NCBI RefSeq assembly: GCF_008124605.1
Contig: NZ_VRYN01000002.1
Span: 62,001-126,000 of the forward strand
Direction of reading: 5' to 3'
Length of the DNA: 64,000 nt
Source of the DNA: Halobacterium salinarum DSM 3754
GTDB lineage: Archaea > Halobacteriota > Halobacteria > Halobacteriales > Halobacteriaceae
Part shown: piece after piece, positions 30,518 through 39,185 of the stretch
Layout: each line of letters opens with the position of its first letter
How positions within the stretch are numbered: the stretch's first letter is position 1
The notes under the pieces: model-generated
Databases searched by the model: none
Seen by the model: the letters and a program-made list of their open reading frames with translations, nothing else
Told to the model about the DNA's origin: nothing
Translations under genes and position numbers: made by a program

Positions 30518-31102
30518 TCACTCGCCGTCCGTCCACTTGATCGAGCAGCCCCGGGCCGGCAGAAACGCCGTCTCGACGGTGTCGCCGGCGAGCACGGCGT
30601 CGATGGCGTCCCGCATGTCGCCGCCGTCCCGCGTCGGGTCCTCGTCGGGGGCGAGCGCGTCGTCGAGGCGGCCGTGGTACGCGACCCTGAACGCGGCGTC
30701 GTCGTCGGTGTCGGCCGTGCGGAGCAGGAACGGATCGGGGGTGCAGGTCGCACCGTACGCCCGGGCGGTGGCCTGGGTGGCGTCGCGCAGGTACGCGTCG
30801 TACTGGATGGTGCCGTCCGCGACGAGGGCCTGCATGCGCGCCATGGAGTCCGCGGGATACTCGTCGGCGTCGTTGGGGTTGATGCCGACGACCGCGACGC
30901 GGTCGTAGTCGGCGGCGATGGCGTTGAGCGTGTCGACTTTCGCCTTCGCGTACGGGCAGTGGTTGCACGTGAACACGACGACCACCGCGTCAACGTCGGT
31001 GAACGACGTCAGCGAGTGTGTTTCGCCGTCGGCACCGGGCAGCGAGAACCCGGGGGCGGGAGCGCCCACCTCCAGCTCCGGCTCGGAGTCTAGTTGCACC
31101 AT
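30518..31102 (-). CDS. Thioredoxin-fold protein, AhpC/TSA-like
   Basis: 194 residues. It begins with the peroxiredoxin-like GAPAPGFSLPGADGETHSL, then VVVVFTCNHCPYAKAKVDTLNAIA containing a CxxC redox motif near residues 46-49. The GINPNDADEYPADSMARMQ block is typical of the thioredoxin-like family seen in many bacteria. It probably reduces disulfides or peroxides in the cytosol. A GCTATTTG element (minus strand, about 31128-31135) supports the ATG at 31102. Confidence 0.92.
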   Translation of the reverse strand: MVQLDSEPELEVGAPAPGFSLPGADGETHSLTSFTDVDAVVVVFTCNHCPYAKAKVDTLNAIAADYDRVAVVGINPNDADEYPADSMARMQALVADGTIQYDAYLRDATQATARAYGATCTPDPFLLRTADTDDDAAFRVAYHGRLDDALAPDEDPTRDGGDMRDAIDAVLAGDTVETAFLPARGCSIKWTDGE

Positions 31103-31177
31103 AGCCGGCGATGTCGGGCGCGCCGATCAAATAGCCGGGGGGTGTGCGCCCCGCCGCCCGTGTGGATCACCGGACAG

Positions 31178-32164
31178 TCAGGCCGACGCGGCGAGCGCGT
31201 ACTCGCCGGGCTGGGACTCGACGAGCACGCCCTCGTGGACGAGGTGGTCGAGGTGGGCGTACGCCTCGCCCGGGCCGTGGAGGACGTGGATGTCGTGCAA
31301 CTCGCCGAACAGGGCGTCGCTGACGGTCCACGCCGAGACGGGCCCCCGGGCACGAACCACGTCGAGGACGCGCTCGGTGCGCTCGTCGTGGTGGGCGGCG
31401 ATGTCGCGGGCGCGTGCTGCCGGCGCGAAAACGGGGCCGCGGTGGCCGGGCCACGCCCGGTCAAGGTCGAGGGCCTCGATGCGCTGGAGGCTGTCACGGT
31501 ACCGCTGGAGCGGGCGCTCGACACGCACGTCCGCGCCGCCGACGTTGGGGGTGTACTTCGGGAGGATGGCGTCGCCGACGAACGCCTCCCGGCGGCCGTC
31601 GCGCTCGACAACGTATGCCACGAGGCCGGCGGCGTGCCCGGGGAGATGGACGACCTCTGCGTCGAGGCCGCCGAGCTGGACGGTGTCCCCGTCGGACAGC
31701 GGCGTCACGTCGGCCGGTTGGCCCTGGAGGCCGTCGTGGGTGTCGAGGAAGTCGTTGAGTTCGGCCTGTTTGTCGGCTGGCATCCCCCATTCGTCGAGGT
31801 AGGCCGCCTGCGTGGCCGCCATCCCACTGACGGCGTCGGCGTCCTGCGCCACCATGGCTGCGTCCGCTTCGTGGACGTAGACGGTGGCGTCGCCGTCGGC
31901 CTGGATCGTGCCCGCGAGGCCGGCGTGGTCGTGGTGCCAGTGTGTCAATAGGATCTGGTCGATGGCGGCAAACGACGTGCCGCGGTCGTCGAGCGCCGTC
32001 CGAAGCTCCGCCTCGACGGCCGGTGTGGCGATACCGGTGTCAACGAGCGTTGTCGGCGCGGCGTCGTCGCCGACGCCGAGGAGGTAGACGCTGTTCCGGC
32101 CCTCGAAGGCGGCGTTCGTCAACTGGAACTGATGCACGACACAGGGTAGCGTGTGCGTGCTCAT
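31178..32164 (-). CDS. MBL-fold metallo-hydrolase
   Basis: 328 residues. Metal-binding motif LTHWHHDHAGL (HxHxDH type) near residue 75, a further His in VHLPGHAAGLVAYVV, Asp in FVGDAILP, and a C-terminal winged-helix-like part (DERTERVLDVVRARGPVSAWTVSDALFG). This layout is like LACTB2-type and haloarchaeal MBL proteins. The substrate may be a thioester, lactone or RNA. No operon partner; 75 bp separate it from the thioredoxin-like gene downstream. Confidence 0.91.
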   Translation of the reverse strand: MSTHTLPCVVHQFQLTNAAFEGRNSVYLLGVGDDAAPTTLVDTGIATPAVEAELRTALDDRGTSFAAIDQILLTHWHHDHAGLAGTIQADGDATVYVHEADAAMVAQDADAVSGMAATQAAYLDEWGMPADKQAELNDFLDTHDGLQGQPADVTPLSDGDTVQLGGLDAEVVHLPGHAAGLVAYVVERDGRREAFVGDAILPKYTPNVGGADVRVERPLQRYRDSLQRIEALDLDRAWPGHRGPVFAPAARARDIAAHHDERTERVLDVVRARGPVSAWTVSDALFGELHDIHVLHGPGEAYAHLDHLVHEGVLVESQPGEYALAASA

Positions 32165-32297
32165 ATAGCTGTGTCGTTGGCTCCCACGCCGATCCGGGAC
32201 TGCGGGTGTCTCCAGCGGGAACGGGCGCCCTGTGCCGGCCGCGTGTCCCGCAGCGTCCGTGGACAGCCCGTCAGCACCGACTGTTCGGTGGACGGTG

Positions 32298-32834
32298 CTA
32301 CGCAGGGGTGCCGCGACTCGCGATGACGAACCCGGCGAGGCAGCCGACAGGAACGGTGAGCCACCACGTAAGCCGGAACCCGGCGTAGAAGAAAACCAGT
32401 GGGAGTGTGACGTCGAACGTCGCGAACCCAGCGACGCTGAGCACCCCGATCACGAGCACCCCGAGCGCCGAACCACCGAGATACGCCAGGAGTGCGCCGA
32501 TGCCACCGAGCAGCGTTCCCGTGATCCGCCGTCGCGGCGGGAACACGCGCCAGCCGGCGAAGCCGATGAGGAACGCTGCCGGGGCGGCGACGAAGAGCCC
32601 GCTGCTTGCCAGGACTGTCGCATCGGACGTGTTGATTTCGGCGAAGAACTGTGGAACGAGTCCGCCGTACCCGGTCGGGATGATGGTTTTCTGGACGGCC
32701 GCGACGGCGGCGACGTACAGCAGTGCCGCAACGGCAGCGGCGATCATCGCAGTGTAGCCCGCGGTGACGTCACCACGGTCGGTGCCGGGGCCGTAGTTCT
32801 TGCGGAGGGTCTGGAGGGCGGTTGCGTACCCCAT
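32298..32834 (-). CDS. Hypothetical membrane protein (about 4-5 TM)
   Basis: 178 residues from ATG 32834. An N-terminal cytosolic segment (MGYATALQTLRKNYGPGTDRGDVTAGYT) precedes hydrophobic segments near residues 29-47, 75-95, 105-125, 128-148 and 152-170. A second ATG (32846) would add four residues. The CTATATTG element (32858-32865, minus strand) sits 27 bases before 32834, so I prefer the shorter form. No family recognised. Confidence 0.78.
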   Translation of the reverse strand: MGYATALQTLRKNYGPGTDRGDVTAGYTAMIAAAVAALLYVAAVAAVQKTIIPTGYGGLVPQFFAEINTSDATVLASSGLFVAAPAAFLIGFAGWRVFPPRRRITGTLLGGIGALLAYLGGSALGVLVIGVLSVAGFATFDVTLPLVFFYAGFRLTWWLTVPVGCLAGFVIASRGTPA

Positions 32835-32906
32835 GACCGGACCCATACGCGCACCGACAATATAGCTGTGGGAACGCGAGCGGGTGCTGCACCGCGAGGC
32901 GGGGCG

Positions 32907-33545
32907 CTACCGAACGGTGTACGGCTCCGGGCCGACGAGGAACCGCCCGAGGTCGGCCTGCCGCTGGTAGTCGGTGGCCATGACCGCACGCAGCGCCTCG
33001 ACGTACGCGGTTTCCTGGGCGGCGCTCCAGGCGTCGGGCTGAACGCAGGGGACGACCAGCCAGCCGCTGCCGTGGAGTTCCGTGGCGTGGCGGTCCTCAA
33101 GGCTGGCGTCCGCGGGGTCGATTGCCGTACACGTTTCGAGGACGTGCGTGGTTGCGCGCTCGCCGACCGGGAGGAGGACGTGGGCGGTGATGGCGCGGAG
33201 CTCCGCGTCGAAAAACGGCTCCAGCTCCCGGTAGTCGGCCGGCGTCGGGGCGCCCTCGGGGACGCAGGGGTGGAGGTACGAGAAGAAGCTGTTGTCCGGG
33301 TCGTCGATGGGCGGCGTGTCGTCGGCGGCCGTCGTGAGGACGCCGGCGTCCCGGAGTGCGCTCCGGAGCCGGTCGCCCGCCGCCGAGCCGGTGAACGGGG
33401 TTCCCGTGTCGGTGCCGCCGTGGACGCCGGGGTGGTCGCCGATGACGTGGATGTCGGCGTTGGCGTCGCCGTGCCCGGGAACGAACGATTCACACGGTGG
33501 CTGCATGTCGAAGGGGTTGGTCGTTCGGTCCGTGACGTTCTGCAC
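32907..33545 (-). CDS. Uracil-DNA glycosylase superfamily protein, divergent
   Basis: 212 residues from GTG 33545, with a TTAAG-type TATA element about 27 bases upstream. The fold is recognised from VIGDHPGVHGGTDTGTPFTG and AAGDRLRSALRDAG, and from ELRAITAHVLLPVGERATTHVL, which parallel family 4 UDG blocks. Unlike family 4 enzymes it lacks the paired N-terminal cysteines of the Fe-S site (only Cys18 there), and the GEAPG motif with its following acid is changed to GDHPG. It may be a structural homologue with altered chemistry. It is divergent from a photolyase gene. Confidence 0.8.
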   Translation of the reverse strand: MQNVTDRTTNPFDMQPPCESFVPGHGDANADIHVIGDHPGVHGGTDTGTPFTGSAAGDRLRSALRDAGVLTTAADDTPPIDDPDNSFFSYLHPCVPEGAPTPADYRELEPFFDAELRAITAHVLLPVGERATTHVLETCTAIDPADASLEDRHATELHGSGWLVVPCVQPDAWSAAQETAYVEALRAVMATDYQRQADLGRFLVGPEPYTVR

Positions 33546-33679
33546 GCCCCCGGGTAGTCAGCCGGCCGGCTTAAGCCCCGCGAGCCACGGTGTGGCGTCA
33601 CTATCCACGGCTCGCGGGCCGGTCCGGGTCGCCGGTCCGCGGGAGTAAGGCTATGCACGTGCCGCCACTATGACAGCCC

Positions 33680-35191
33680 ATGACAACCGTCTGGGTGCTC
33701 GGGAACCAGCTCACCAGGACCGCAGGGCCGCTCACGGACGACCCCGACCGCGTGTTGCTGATCGAGGCCGCGGCGCTCGCGCGCCGCCGGCGCTACCACC
33801 CCCAGAAGCTGTGCATGGTGTTCGCAGCGATGCGGCATTTCCGGGACGAACTCCGCGACGACGGCGTCGACGTCGTCTACGAGCGCGCCGAGACGTTCGG
33901 CGCGGGGCTGGACGCGTACTTCGACGCGCATCCGGGCGACGACCTGGTCGTACAGCGGCCGGCGAACCACGGGACGGCCGACCGACTCCGAGAGCTGGTG
34001 GCTGCCCGCGGTGGCAGCCTCCGCGTGGTGGCGAACGCGCAGTTCCGCTGCTCGCCCGCGCAGTTCGACGACTGGATGGGGACGGAGCCGCCGTTCAAGC
34101 ACAGACCGTTCTACCGCCACATGCGCCGCGAAACCGGCTATCTGATGCGCGACGACGACACCCCGGAAGGCGGCGACTGGAGCTACGACGACCAGAACCA
34201 GGAGACACCCCCGGCGGAGTACGACTCGCCGTCGGTCGGCGGCTTCGAGTACGACGAGCACGTGCCGGCAGTCCGCGACTGGGTCGCCACGGAGTTCGAC
34301 ACCTGGGGCGACCCGGACGGGTTCGACTGGCCGGTGACCCGCGAGCAGGCCACGCGCGCCCTGGAGTCGTTCGTCGCGGATCGGCTGGCGGGGTTCGGTC
34401 CCTACGAGGACGCCGTCCTCGCCGACGACTGGCACCTCGAACACAGCCTGTTGTCCGCGGCGGTGAACATCGGCCTCCTCCACCCCGAGGAGGTCGCCGA
34501 CGCCGCGCTCGACGCGTACCGGTCGCGCGACGACATCCCGCTGAACTCCATCGAGGGGTTCGTCCGCCAGCTCATCGGCTGGCGGGAGTTCATGCGCCAC
34601 GTCTACCGCCACCAGATGCCGGGGCTGGCGACCGCGAACCAGCTGGGGGCCGACCGCGACCTGCCGCCGCTGTACTGGACGCCAACGGCGACCGACATGG
34701 CGTGTCTGGGGTCCGCGGCCGGGCGCGTCTACGACCGCGGCTACGCCCACCACATCGAGCGCCTGATGGTGCTGTCGAATTTCGCGCTGACGTACGGCGC
34801 GCGCCCGCAGGCGCTCACGGAGTGGTTCCACGGCGGGTTCGTGGACGCCTACGACTGGGTGGTCACGCCCAACGTGGTGGGTATGGGCTCGTTTGGGACC
34901 GACGCGTTCACCTCGAAGCCGTACGCGTCGTCGGCGAACTACATCGACAAGATGACCGACCACTGCGACGGCTGTGCGTTCGACCCCGACAGCACGGTCG
35001 GCGAACGCGCGTGCCCGTTCAACAGCCTCTACTGGGATTTCCTCGCGACACATGAGGACACCCTGCGGTCGAATCACCGCATGGGGCTGGTGTACTCGCA
35101 TTTGGACAGCAAACGCGACGCCGGCAAGCTGGCGGCGATCCGGGAGCGCGCACAGCGCGTCCGGGAGGGCGTGGCCGCGGGCCGGCTGTAG
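33680..35191 (+). CDS. FeS-type photolyase/cryptochrome (PhrB/CryPro class)
   Basis: 503 residues. The N-terminal alpha/beta domain starts VWVLGNQLTRTAGPL; the FAD-binding helical domain includes SIEGFVRQLIGWREFMRHVY and YAHHIERLMVLSNFALTYG. Cysteines at about 341, 429, 432 and 445 have the same spacing as the four 4Fe-4S ligands I recall for bacterial PhrB. This class repairs (6-4) lesions and uses FAD with a lumazine chromophore. A GGCTATGC element lies 28 bases before ATG 33680. It is a likely part of the UV resistance of a brine-surface organism. Confidence 0.94.
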   Translation: MTTVWVLGNQLTRTAGPLTDDPDRVLLIEAAALARRRRYHPQKLCMVFAAMRHFRDELRDDGVDVVYERAETFGAGLDAYFDAHPGDDLVVQRPANHGTADRLRELVAARGGSLRVVANAQFRCSPAQFDDWMGTEPPFKHRPFYRHMRRETGYLMRDDDTPEGGDWSYDDQNQETPPAEYDSPSVGGFEYDEHVPAVRDWVATEFDTWGDPDGFDWPVTREQATRALESFVADRLAGFGPYEDAVLADDWHLEHSLLSAAVNIGLLHPEEVADAALDAYRSRDDIPLNSIEGFVRQLIGWREFMRHVYRHQMPGLATANQLGADRDLPPLYWTPTATDMACLGSAAGRVYDRGYAHHIERLMVLSNFALTYGARPQALTEWFHGGFVDAYDWVVTPNVVGMGSFGTDAFTSKPYASSANYIDKMTDHCDGCAFDPDSTVGERACPFNSLYWDFLATHEDTLRSNHRMGLVYSHLDSKRDAGKLAAIRERAQRVREGVAAGRL

Positions 35192-35276
35192 CCGAGCGCC
35201 GCGCACAGCGCCGTTACGAACGCGTAACTGAGTGTGGTGAGGTAGCCTTAACATCCCGGCTGCCGTACCGGCTGAC

Positions 35277-35648
35277 ATGACAGACACGGATCGCCTGCCC
35301 GCGTGGTGTCCCGGTGACAGTTGGTGCTCGATCACCACGACGGCGTCGTTGGTCGGGAAGAAATGGCATCCCGTGATCATTCACCGCCTCCTCAGTGAGG
35401 GCCCCCTGGGGTTCAACGCGCTGCAGGAGGAAGTCGACGGCATCTCCAGTAAGGTGCTCTCCGAGAGCCTCGACGACCTCGAAGACAAGCAGATCGTCTC
35501 CCGAACGATCGTCAGCGAGAAACCCGTTCGCGTCGAGTACGCACTCACCGAACTCGGTCAGTCACTCGAACCCGTGGTGTCGTCGATGGCCGAATGGGGC
35601 CACCAACACCTCGATCCGGTCGACGAAGAAGCAGCGTCGGTCGTGTAG
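35277..35648 (+). CDS. HxlR-family HTH regulator
   Basis: 123 residues. The opening WCPGDSWCSITTTASLVGKKWHPVIIHRLL followed by GPLGFNALQEEVDGISSKVLSESLDDLEDKQIVSR is the HxlR winged HTH. HxlR proteins often sense aldehydes or redox state through a cysteine; here Cys11 and Cys17 are candidates. A TTAACAT TATA element (35248-35254) lies about 26 bases before the ATG. Its stop meets that of the next HTH gene tail to tail. Target unknown. Confidence 0.92.
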   Translation: MTDTDRLPAWCPGDSWCSITTTASLVGKKWHPVIIHRLLSEGPLGFNALQEEVDGISSKVLSESLDDLEDKQIVSRTIVSEKPVRVEYALTELGQSLEPVVSSMAEWGHQHLDPVDEEAASVV

Positions 35649-35651
35649 GCG

Positions 35652-35936
35652 CTAGTCGAGGAGGGCTTCAACGGGCTTGTCGGCGTCGTCCTCGGCGGTC
35701 TCTTCGTCCCCGAGTTTCAGTCGGTAGAGGTTCTGGCGGGCGTCCGGGATGTAGATGTCCTTCTCGACGACATCGGCGTCCTGCAGTCGGTCGAGTGCGT
35801 CGCGGACGGTGCGCTGTGAGAGCCGGGAGTTCTCCACGATCTGCTTTTGAGTTAGTCCGCCGTTGTACTCCAGAACCTTCAGTACAAGCTTCGCACTCGG
35901 CGGCAGCTCTTGGACGGTTTCGTCAGTTGAACTCAT
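35652..35936 (-). CDS. Small winged-HTH regulator (MarR/ArsR-like)
   Basis: 94 residues. The HTH runs from PSAKLVLKVLEYNGGLTQKQIVENSRLSQRTVRDALDRLQDADVVEK, followed by an acidic tail. It has no ligand-binding domain beyond the wing. ATG 35936 was chosen because a CCTAAGTG TATA element (minus strand, 35961-35968) lies 27 bases upstream. GGTAAC-type repeats sit directly upstream and may be its own operator. Confidence 0.88.
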   Translation of the reverse strand: MSSTDETVQELPPSAKLVLKVLEYNGGLTQKQIVENSRLSQRTVRDALDRLQDADVVEKDIYIPDARQNLYRLKLGDEETAEDDADKPVEALLD

Positions 35937-35973
35937 TCGTATCAATGCAGGGGTGCCGGCCACTTAGGCACTC

Positions 35974-36010
35974 GGTAACGCCGGTGTGAGCCGGTTACCT
36001 GCCGGTAACC
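35974..36010. repeat. GGTAAC/GTTACC repeat cluster upstream of the small HTH gene
   Basis: A perfect inverted repeat GGTTACC (35993-35999), TGCC, GGTAACC (36004-36010), plus a third half-site GGTAAC at 35974-35979 next to the TATA element of the HTH gene. It could be an operator for autoregulation. The 7-base stem could alternatively act as a terminator for the gene ending at 36075, but no T-run follows. Confidence 0.5.
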
Positions 36011-36074
36011 CGGTGTCTTCGGGGGGTTGAGTGGCCGCCGACGAACCCGGCGGCACGAACGGTGACTGGCGGCC

Positions 36075-36281
36075 CTATGCGTCGGCCAGTTCGGCGTCGT
36101 AGCCGGCGAGTTCGACGCTCCGCAACAGGTCGTCGTCGGTCGCGTCTCCATCCACGGTCACAGTGCCGCTCTCGTGGTCGGCGTCCACGTCGGAAACCGC
36201 GGCCACGCCTGCGAGTGCGTTCTCCACGATGTCTTCACAGCCCTCACAACCCATCTCGTCGATGGAGAGAGTCTTTGGCAT
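36075..36281 (-). CDS. Small HMA-domain metallochaperone
   Basis: 68 residues forming a single heavy-metal-associated domain: MPKTLSIDEMGCEGCEDIV, with Cu(I)-binding CxxC at residues 12 and 15, then a ferredoxin-like fold. It probably delivers copper to the CopA pump encoded 61 bp upstream on the same strand. A CCTAATC TATA element (minus strand, about 36308-36314) suggests it also has its own promoter. Specificity for Cu over Zn is inference. Confidence 0.92.
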   Translation of the reverse strand: MPKTLSIDEMGCEGCEDIVENALAGVAAVSDVDADHESGTVTVDGDATDDDLLRSVELAGYDAELADA

Positions 36282-36342
36282 GCGACCGGCGCTACTCGAT
36301 CAACTGATTAGGGTCTTGCGGCTTCGCGCCGCCACACCCCGG

Positions 36343-38916
36343 CTAGCGACCGAGCAGCGAGTAATCCTCGTCGGGCGTGTACCTGCCGAAGAGCAGGCTG
36401 TTGGTGAGCACGCTGACACTCGACACCGCCATCGCGCCGGCCGCCAACACCGGCTGAAGCAGCCCCAGCGAGGCCAGCGGGATCATCGCGGTGTTGTAGC
36501 CCAGCGCCCAGAAGAGGTTCTGTTTGATCTTCGCGAGCGTGCCCTCGCCGATGCGGATGGCTTGGATCACGTCCGCGGGGTCGTCGCGCATCAACGTCAC
36601 GTCCGCCGCCTCGATCGCCACATCGGTGCCCGATCCGATCGCGGCGCCGACGTGCGCGGTGGCGAGCGCGGGGGCGTCGTTGACACCGTCCCCGACCATC
36701 ATGGCGTCGGCGTCGCCCGCCTGGATGGCGTCGACGGCGTCGGCTTTCTCCCCGGGGAGCACGCCCGCCCGAACGTGCTCGGGCGAGACCCCCACGTCGG
36801 CGGCGACCGCGCGCGCGGTGCGTTCGTTGTCGCCCGTGATCATGTGCACGTCGAGGCCGCGATCCTGGAGGGCGTCGACGGTGGCGGCTGCCTCGGGCTT
36901 GACCGTGTCGGCGTCCGCGACGACACCGGCAACCCGGTCGTCGACGGCGACCAGCATCGCGGTCTTCCCCTCGCGTTCGAGGCGTTCCATGGCGTCGGCG
37001 GCGGGCGCCGGGTCGATGTCCGCGCTCGTGAGGAGCGCGCGGTTCCCCACGCGGACGCGGCGACCGTCGACGGTCGCGACGATGCCTTTGCCGGGGACGT
37101 TCTCGAAGGCATCGACTGCGGGAACGTCGAGGCCGCGGTCCTCGGCGCCCGCGACGATGGCGGTCCCGAGCGGGTGCTCGCTGTTGGACTCGGCGGCGGC
37201 GGCCAGCCGGAGCACGGCGTCCTCGTCGACAGCGGCGTCGCTCCGGGTGGCGGTGCCGCCATCGGGGACGGCGGCGACGGCCTCGACGTCCGTGAGCTCC
37301 ATCGCGCCGGTGGTCAGAGTCCCGGTCTTGTCGAACACCACCGCGTCCAACTCGGTCACGCGCTCCAGGACGTCGCCGCCCTGGAAGAGCACGCCGTGTT
37401 TCGCGCCGATGCTCGTGCCGATCATCGTCGCGGCCGGCGTCGCGAGCCCGAGCGCACACGGGCACGCGATGAGGACTGCGGACGCGAACACGACGACGGC
37501 GAACTCGCCGGTGCCGACGGCCGCCGGGCCGCCGCTGACGAGCCCCCACAGCGGAAGCGCCGACACCACGTCAGCCAGCAGCCCGGGGGCGAACCACCAT
37601 ACCGCCCCCCAGAAGACGGCGTTGGCGATGACCGCGGGGACGAAGTACGCGCTGATGCGGTCGGCCAGGCGCTGGATGTCCGGCTGGCGGGACTGGGCGT
37701 CCCGAACCGTGGTGACGATCTGCTGGATCGCGGTGTCCGCCCCCACCTTCGTGGCCTGCACGACGAGCACGCCGTTCTCGTTGATCGTGGCGCCGACAAC
37801 GTCGTCGCCGGGGGCCTTGGACACGGGCACGGACTCGCCGGTGACCATGGATTCGTCGACCGCGGACTCCCCGGACACCACGACGCCGTCGGTCGGAATC
37901 TGCTCGCCCGGTTTGACTTTCAGGCGGTCGCCGACCTCGATGTCGTCGGCGGGGATCTCGCGTGTCTCGCCGTCGGCGTCGACGAGGCGCGCGGTGTTGG
38001 CCTCCATCTCCAGGAGCTCCCGGAGGGCGTCGCTGGCTTGGCTCTTCGAGCGGGCTTCGAGGTAGTTCCCGAGCGTGATGAACACGAGGATGAGCGCCGC
38101 CGTGTCGAAGTAGAGGCCGCCGCCGGCCAGGACGCCGAGCAGCGACGCGAGCGAGTACACGTACGCGGTCGTCGACCCCAGCGCCACGAGGACGTCCATG
38201 TTCGCGGTGCCGTTGCGCACGAGCGCCGCATACGAGTTGCTGAGAAACGACCGCCCCAGGACGACGTAGACGGGGGTCGCCAGTGCGAACTCCGCCCACC
38301 CGAACGGGATCGTGAGGCCGCCAACGGTGATGCTGTCGGGAACGACAGCGCCCCCGAACAGGAAGGTGTCGGCGACGAAAAACAGGAGCGGTGCCGACAG
38401 CACCGCGCCGAACGCCAGGCGGATGCGTTGTCGTCGCCGCTCCGCGTCCCGAGCCTCGTCGGCGGCGGTCTGGGTGCTGGCACCGGTGTCGGAGTCGGCA
38501 TCGATGGGGTCGTAGCCGGCGTCGGTGATGGCGGCGTGGACGGCGTCCCGGTCGAACGCTGCGGGGACGTACGTGAGGTGTGCGTCGTCGGTGGCGAAGT
38601 TCGCGGACACGTCCAGGACGCCGGGGGCGTCGGCGACGGCGTCTTCGATCGTCTGCGCGCAGTTCGCACAGGTCATCCCGTGGACCGGGATCGTGGTGTC
38701 GGCCGTGATCGGGGTGTAGCCGGCGTCCGAGATCGCGGCACAGACGCCCGCCAGGTCGGCGGCAGTGGGATCGTAGGTGACGGTGGCGGCGTCGGTGGCG
38801 AAGTTCGCGGTCGCGTCGGTGACGCCGTCGAGCGCGCCCACGGCGTCCTCGACGGTGCCCGAGCAGTTCGCACAGGACATCCCCCCGACATCGATCCGCG
38901 CTGTTCTGGTCGTCAT
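36343..38916 (-). CDS. copA: Copper-translocating P-type ATPase CopA
   Basis: 857 residues. Two N-terminal HMA domains (GMSCANC near 12-18 and GMTCANC near 80-86), eight membrane helices, actuator TGES, membrane metal site IACPCALGL near residue 484, phosphorylation site DKTGTLTTG near 528, SEHPLG, and hinge GDGVNDAP. It is a complete P1B-1 ATPase exporting Cu(I) or Ag(I) across the membrane. The ATG at 38916 is used; a GTG lies one codon upstream. A dyad at 38987-39001 is about 70 bases upstream and the HMA chaperone gene is downstream. Confidence 0.96.
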   Translation of the reverse strand: MTTRTARIDVGGMSCANCSGTVEDAVGALDGVTDATANFATDAATVTYDPTAADLAGVCAAISDAGYTPITADTTIPVHGMTCANCAQTIEDAVADAPGVLDVSANFATDDAHLTYVPAAFDRDAVHAAITDAGYDPIDADSDTGASTQTAADEARDAERRRQRIRLAFGAVLSAPLLFFVADTFLFGGAVVPDSITVGGLTIPFGWAEFALATPVYVVLGRSFLSNSYAALVRNGTANMDVLVALGSTTAYVYSLASLLGVLAGGGLYFDTAALILVFITLGNYLEARSKSQASDALRELLEMEANTARLVDADGETREIPADDIEVGDRLKVKPGEQIPTDGVVVSGESAVDESMVTGESVPVSKAPGDDVVGATINENGVLVVQATKVGADTAIQQIVTTVRDAQSRQPDIQRLADRISAYFVPAVIANAVFWGAVWWFAPGLLADVVSALPLWGLVSGGPAAVGTGEFAVVVFASAVLIACPCALGLATPAATMIGTSIGAKHGVLFQGGDVLERVTELDAVVFDKTGTLTTGAMELTDVEAVAAVPDGGTATRSDAAVDEDAVLRLAAAAESNSEHPLGTAIVAGAEDRGLDVPAVDAFENVPGKGIVATVDGRRVRVGNRALLTSADIDPAPAADAMERLEREGKTAMLVAVDDRVAGVVADADTVKPEAAATVDALQDRGLDVHMITGDNERTARAVAADVGVSPEHVRAGVLPGEKADAVDAIQAGDADAMMVGDGVNDAPALATAHVGAAIGSGTDVAIEAADVTLMRDDPADVIQAIRIGEGTLAKIKQNLFWALGYNTAMIPLASLGLLQPVLAAGAMAVSSVSVLTNSLLFGRYTPDEDYSLLGR

Positions 38917-38986
38917 CACTGGAGACTACGGCATCCCGATTCAAGCGGTTTCTCCCTTCGACTGTTCGGTGAACCGCCCGCCAGTA

Positions 38987-39001
38987 CTTTTGATTCGAAA
39001 G
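38987..39001. promoter_or_regulatory. Dyad upstream of copA, candidate metal-responsive operator
   Basis: CTTTTGATTCGAAAG reads as an imperfect palindrome, with six of seven base pairs matched around a central base. It lies in the 269-bp divergent region between copA and the RecA-like gene, near a weak TATA-like CTTGAATC that may serve copA (minus strand, about 38942-38949). Confidence 0.45.
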
Positions 39002-39185
39002 CGCTCGCCCGAGCCACCCCGGGCGGCGGACGAAGTCGGGGGCTGGCTCGCTGCGGCTGTCCGGGGCCGTCACTGTGGAACGGCAGCGAGACATCAGGTC
39101 GCTGGGCTGGCATGTGGCGCATACTTATGTGGCTCCGGGTCGGAGAGACTGACAGCGCCGAACACTGACTCGGCGAACTACAAGG

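Noticed and set aside
36004-36030. Terminator after the HMA chaperone gene
   Set aside because: The stem at 35993-36010 is compact but not followed by a T-run on the minus strand, so an operator reading is preferred.
36163-39168. 1001-codon plus-strand open frame opposite copA
   Set aside because: It is the complement of a complete P-type ATPase with all motifs; the frame is a GC-skew artefact.
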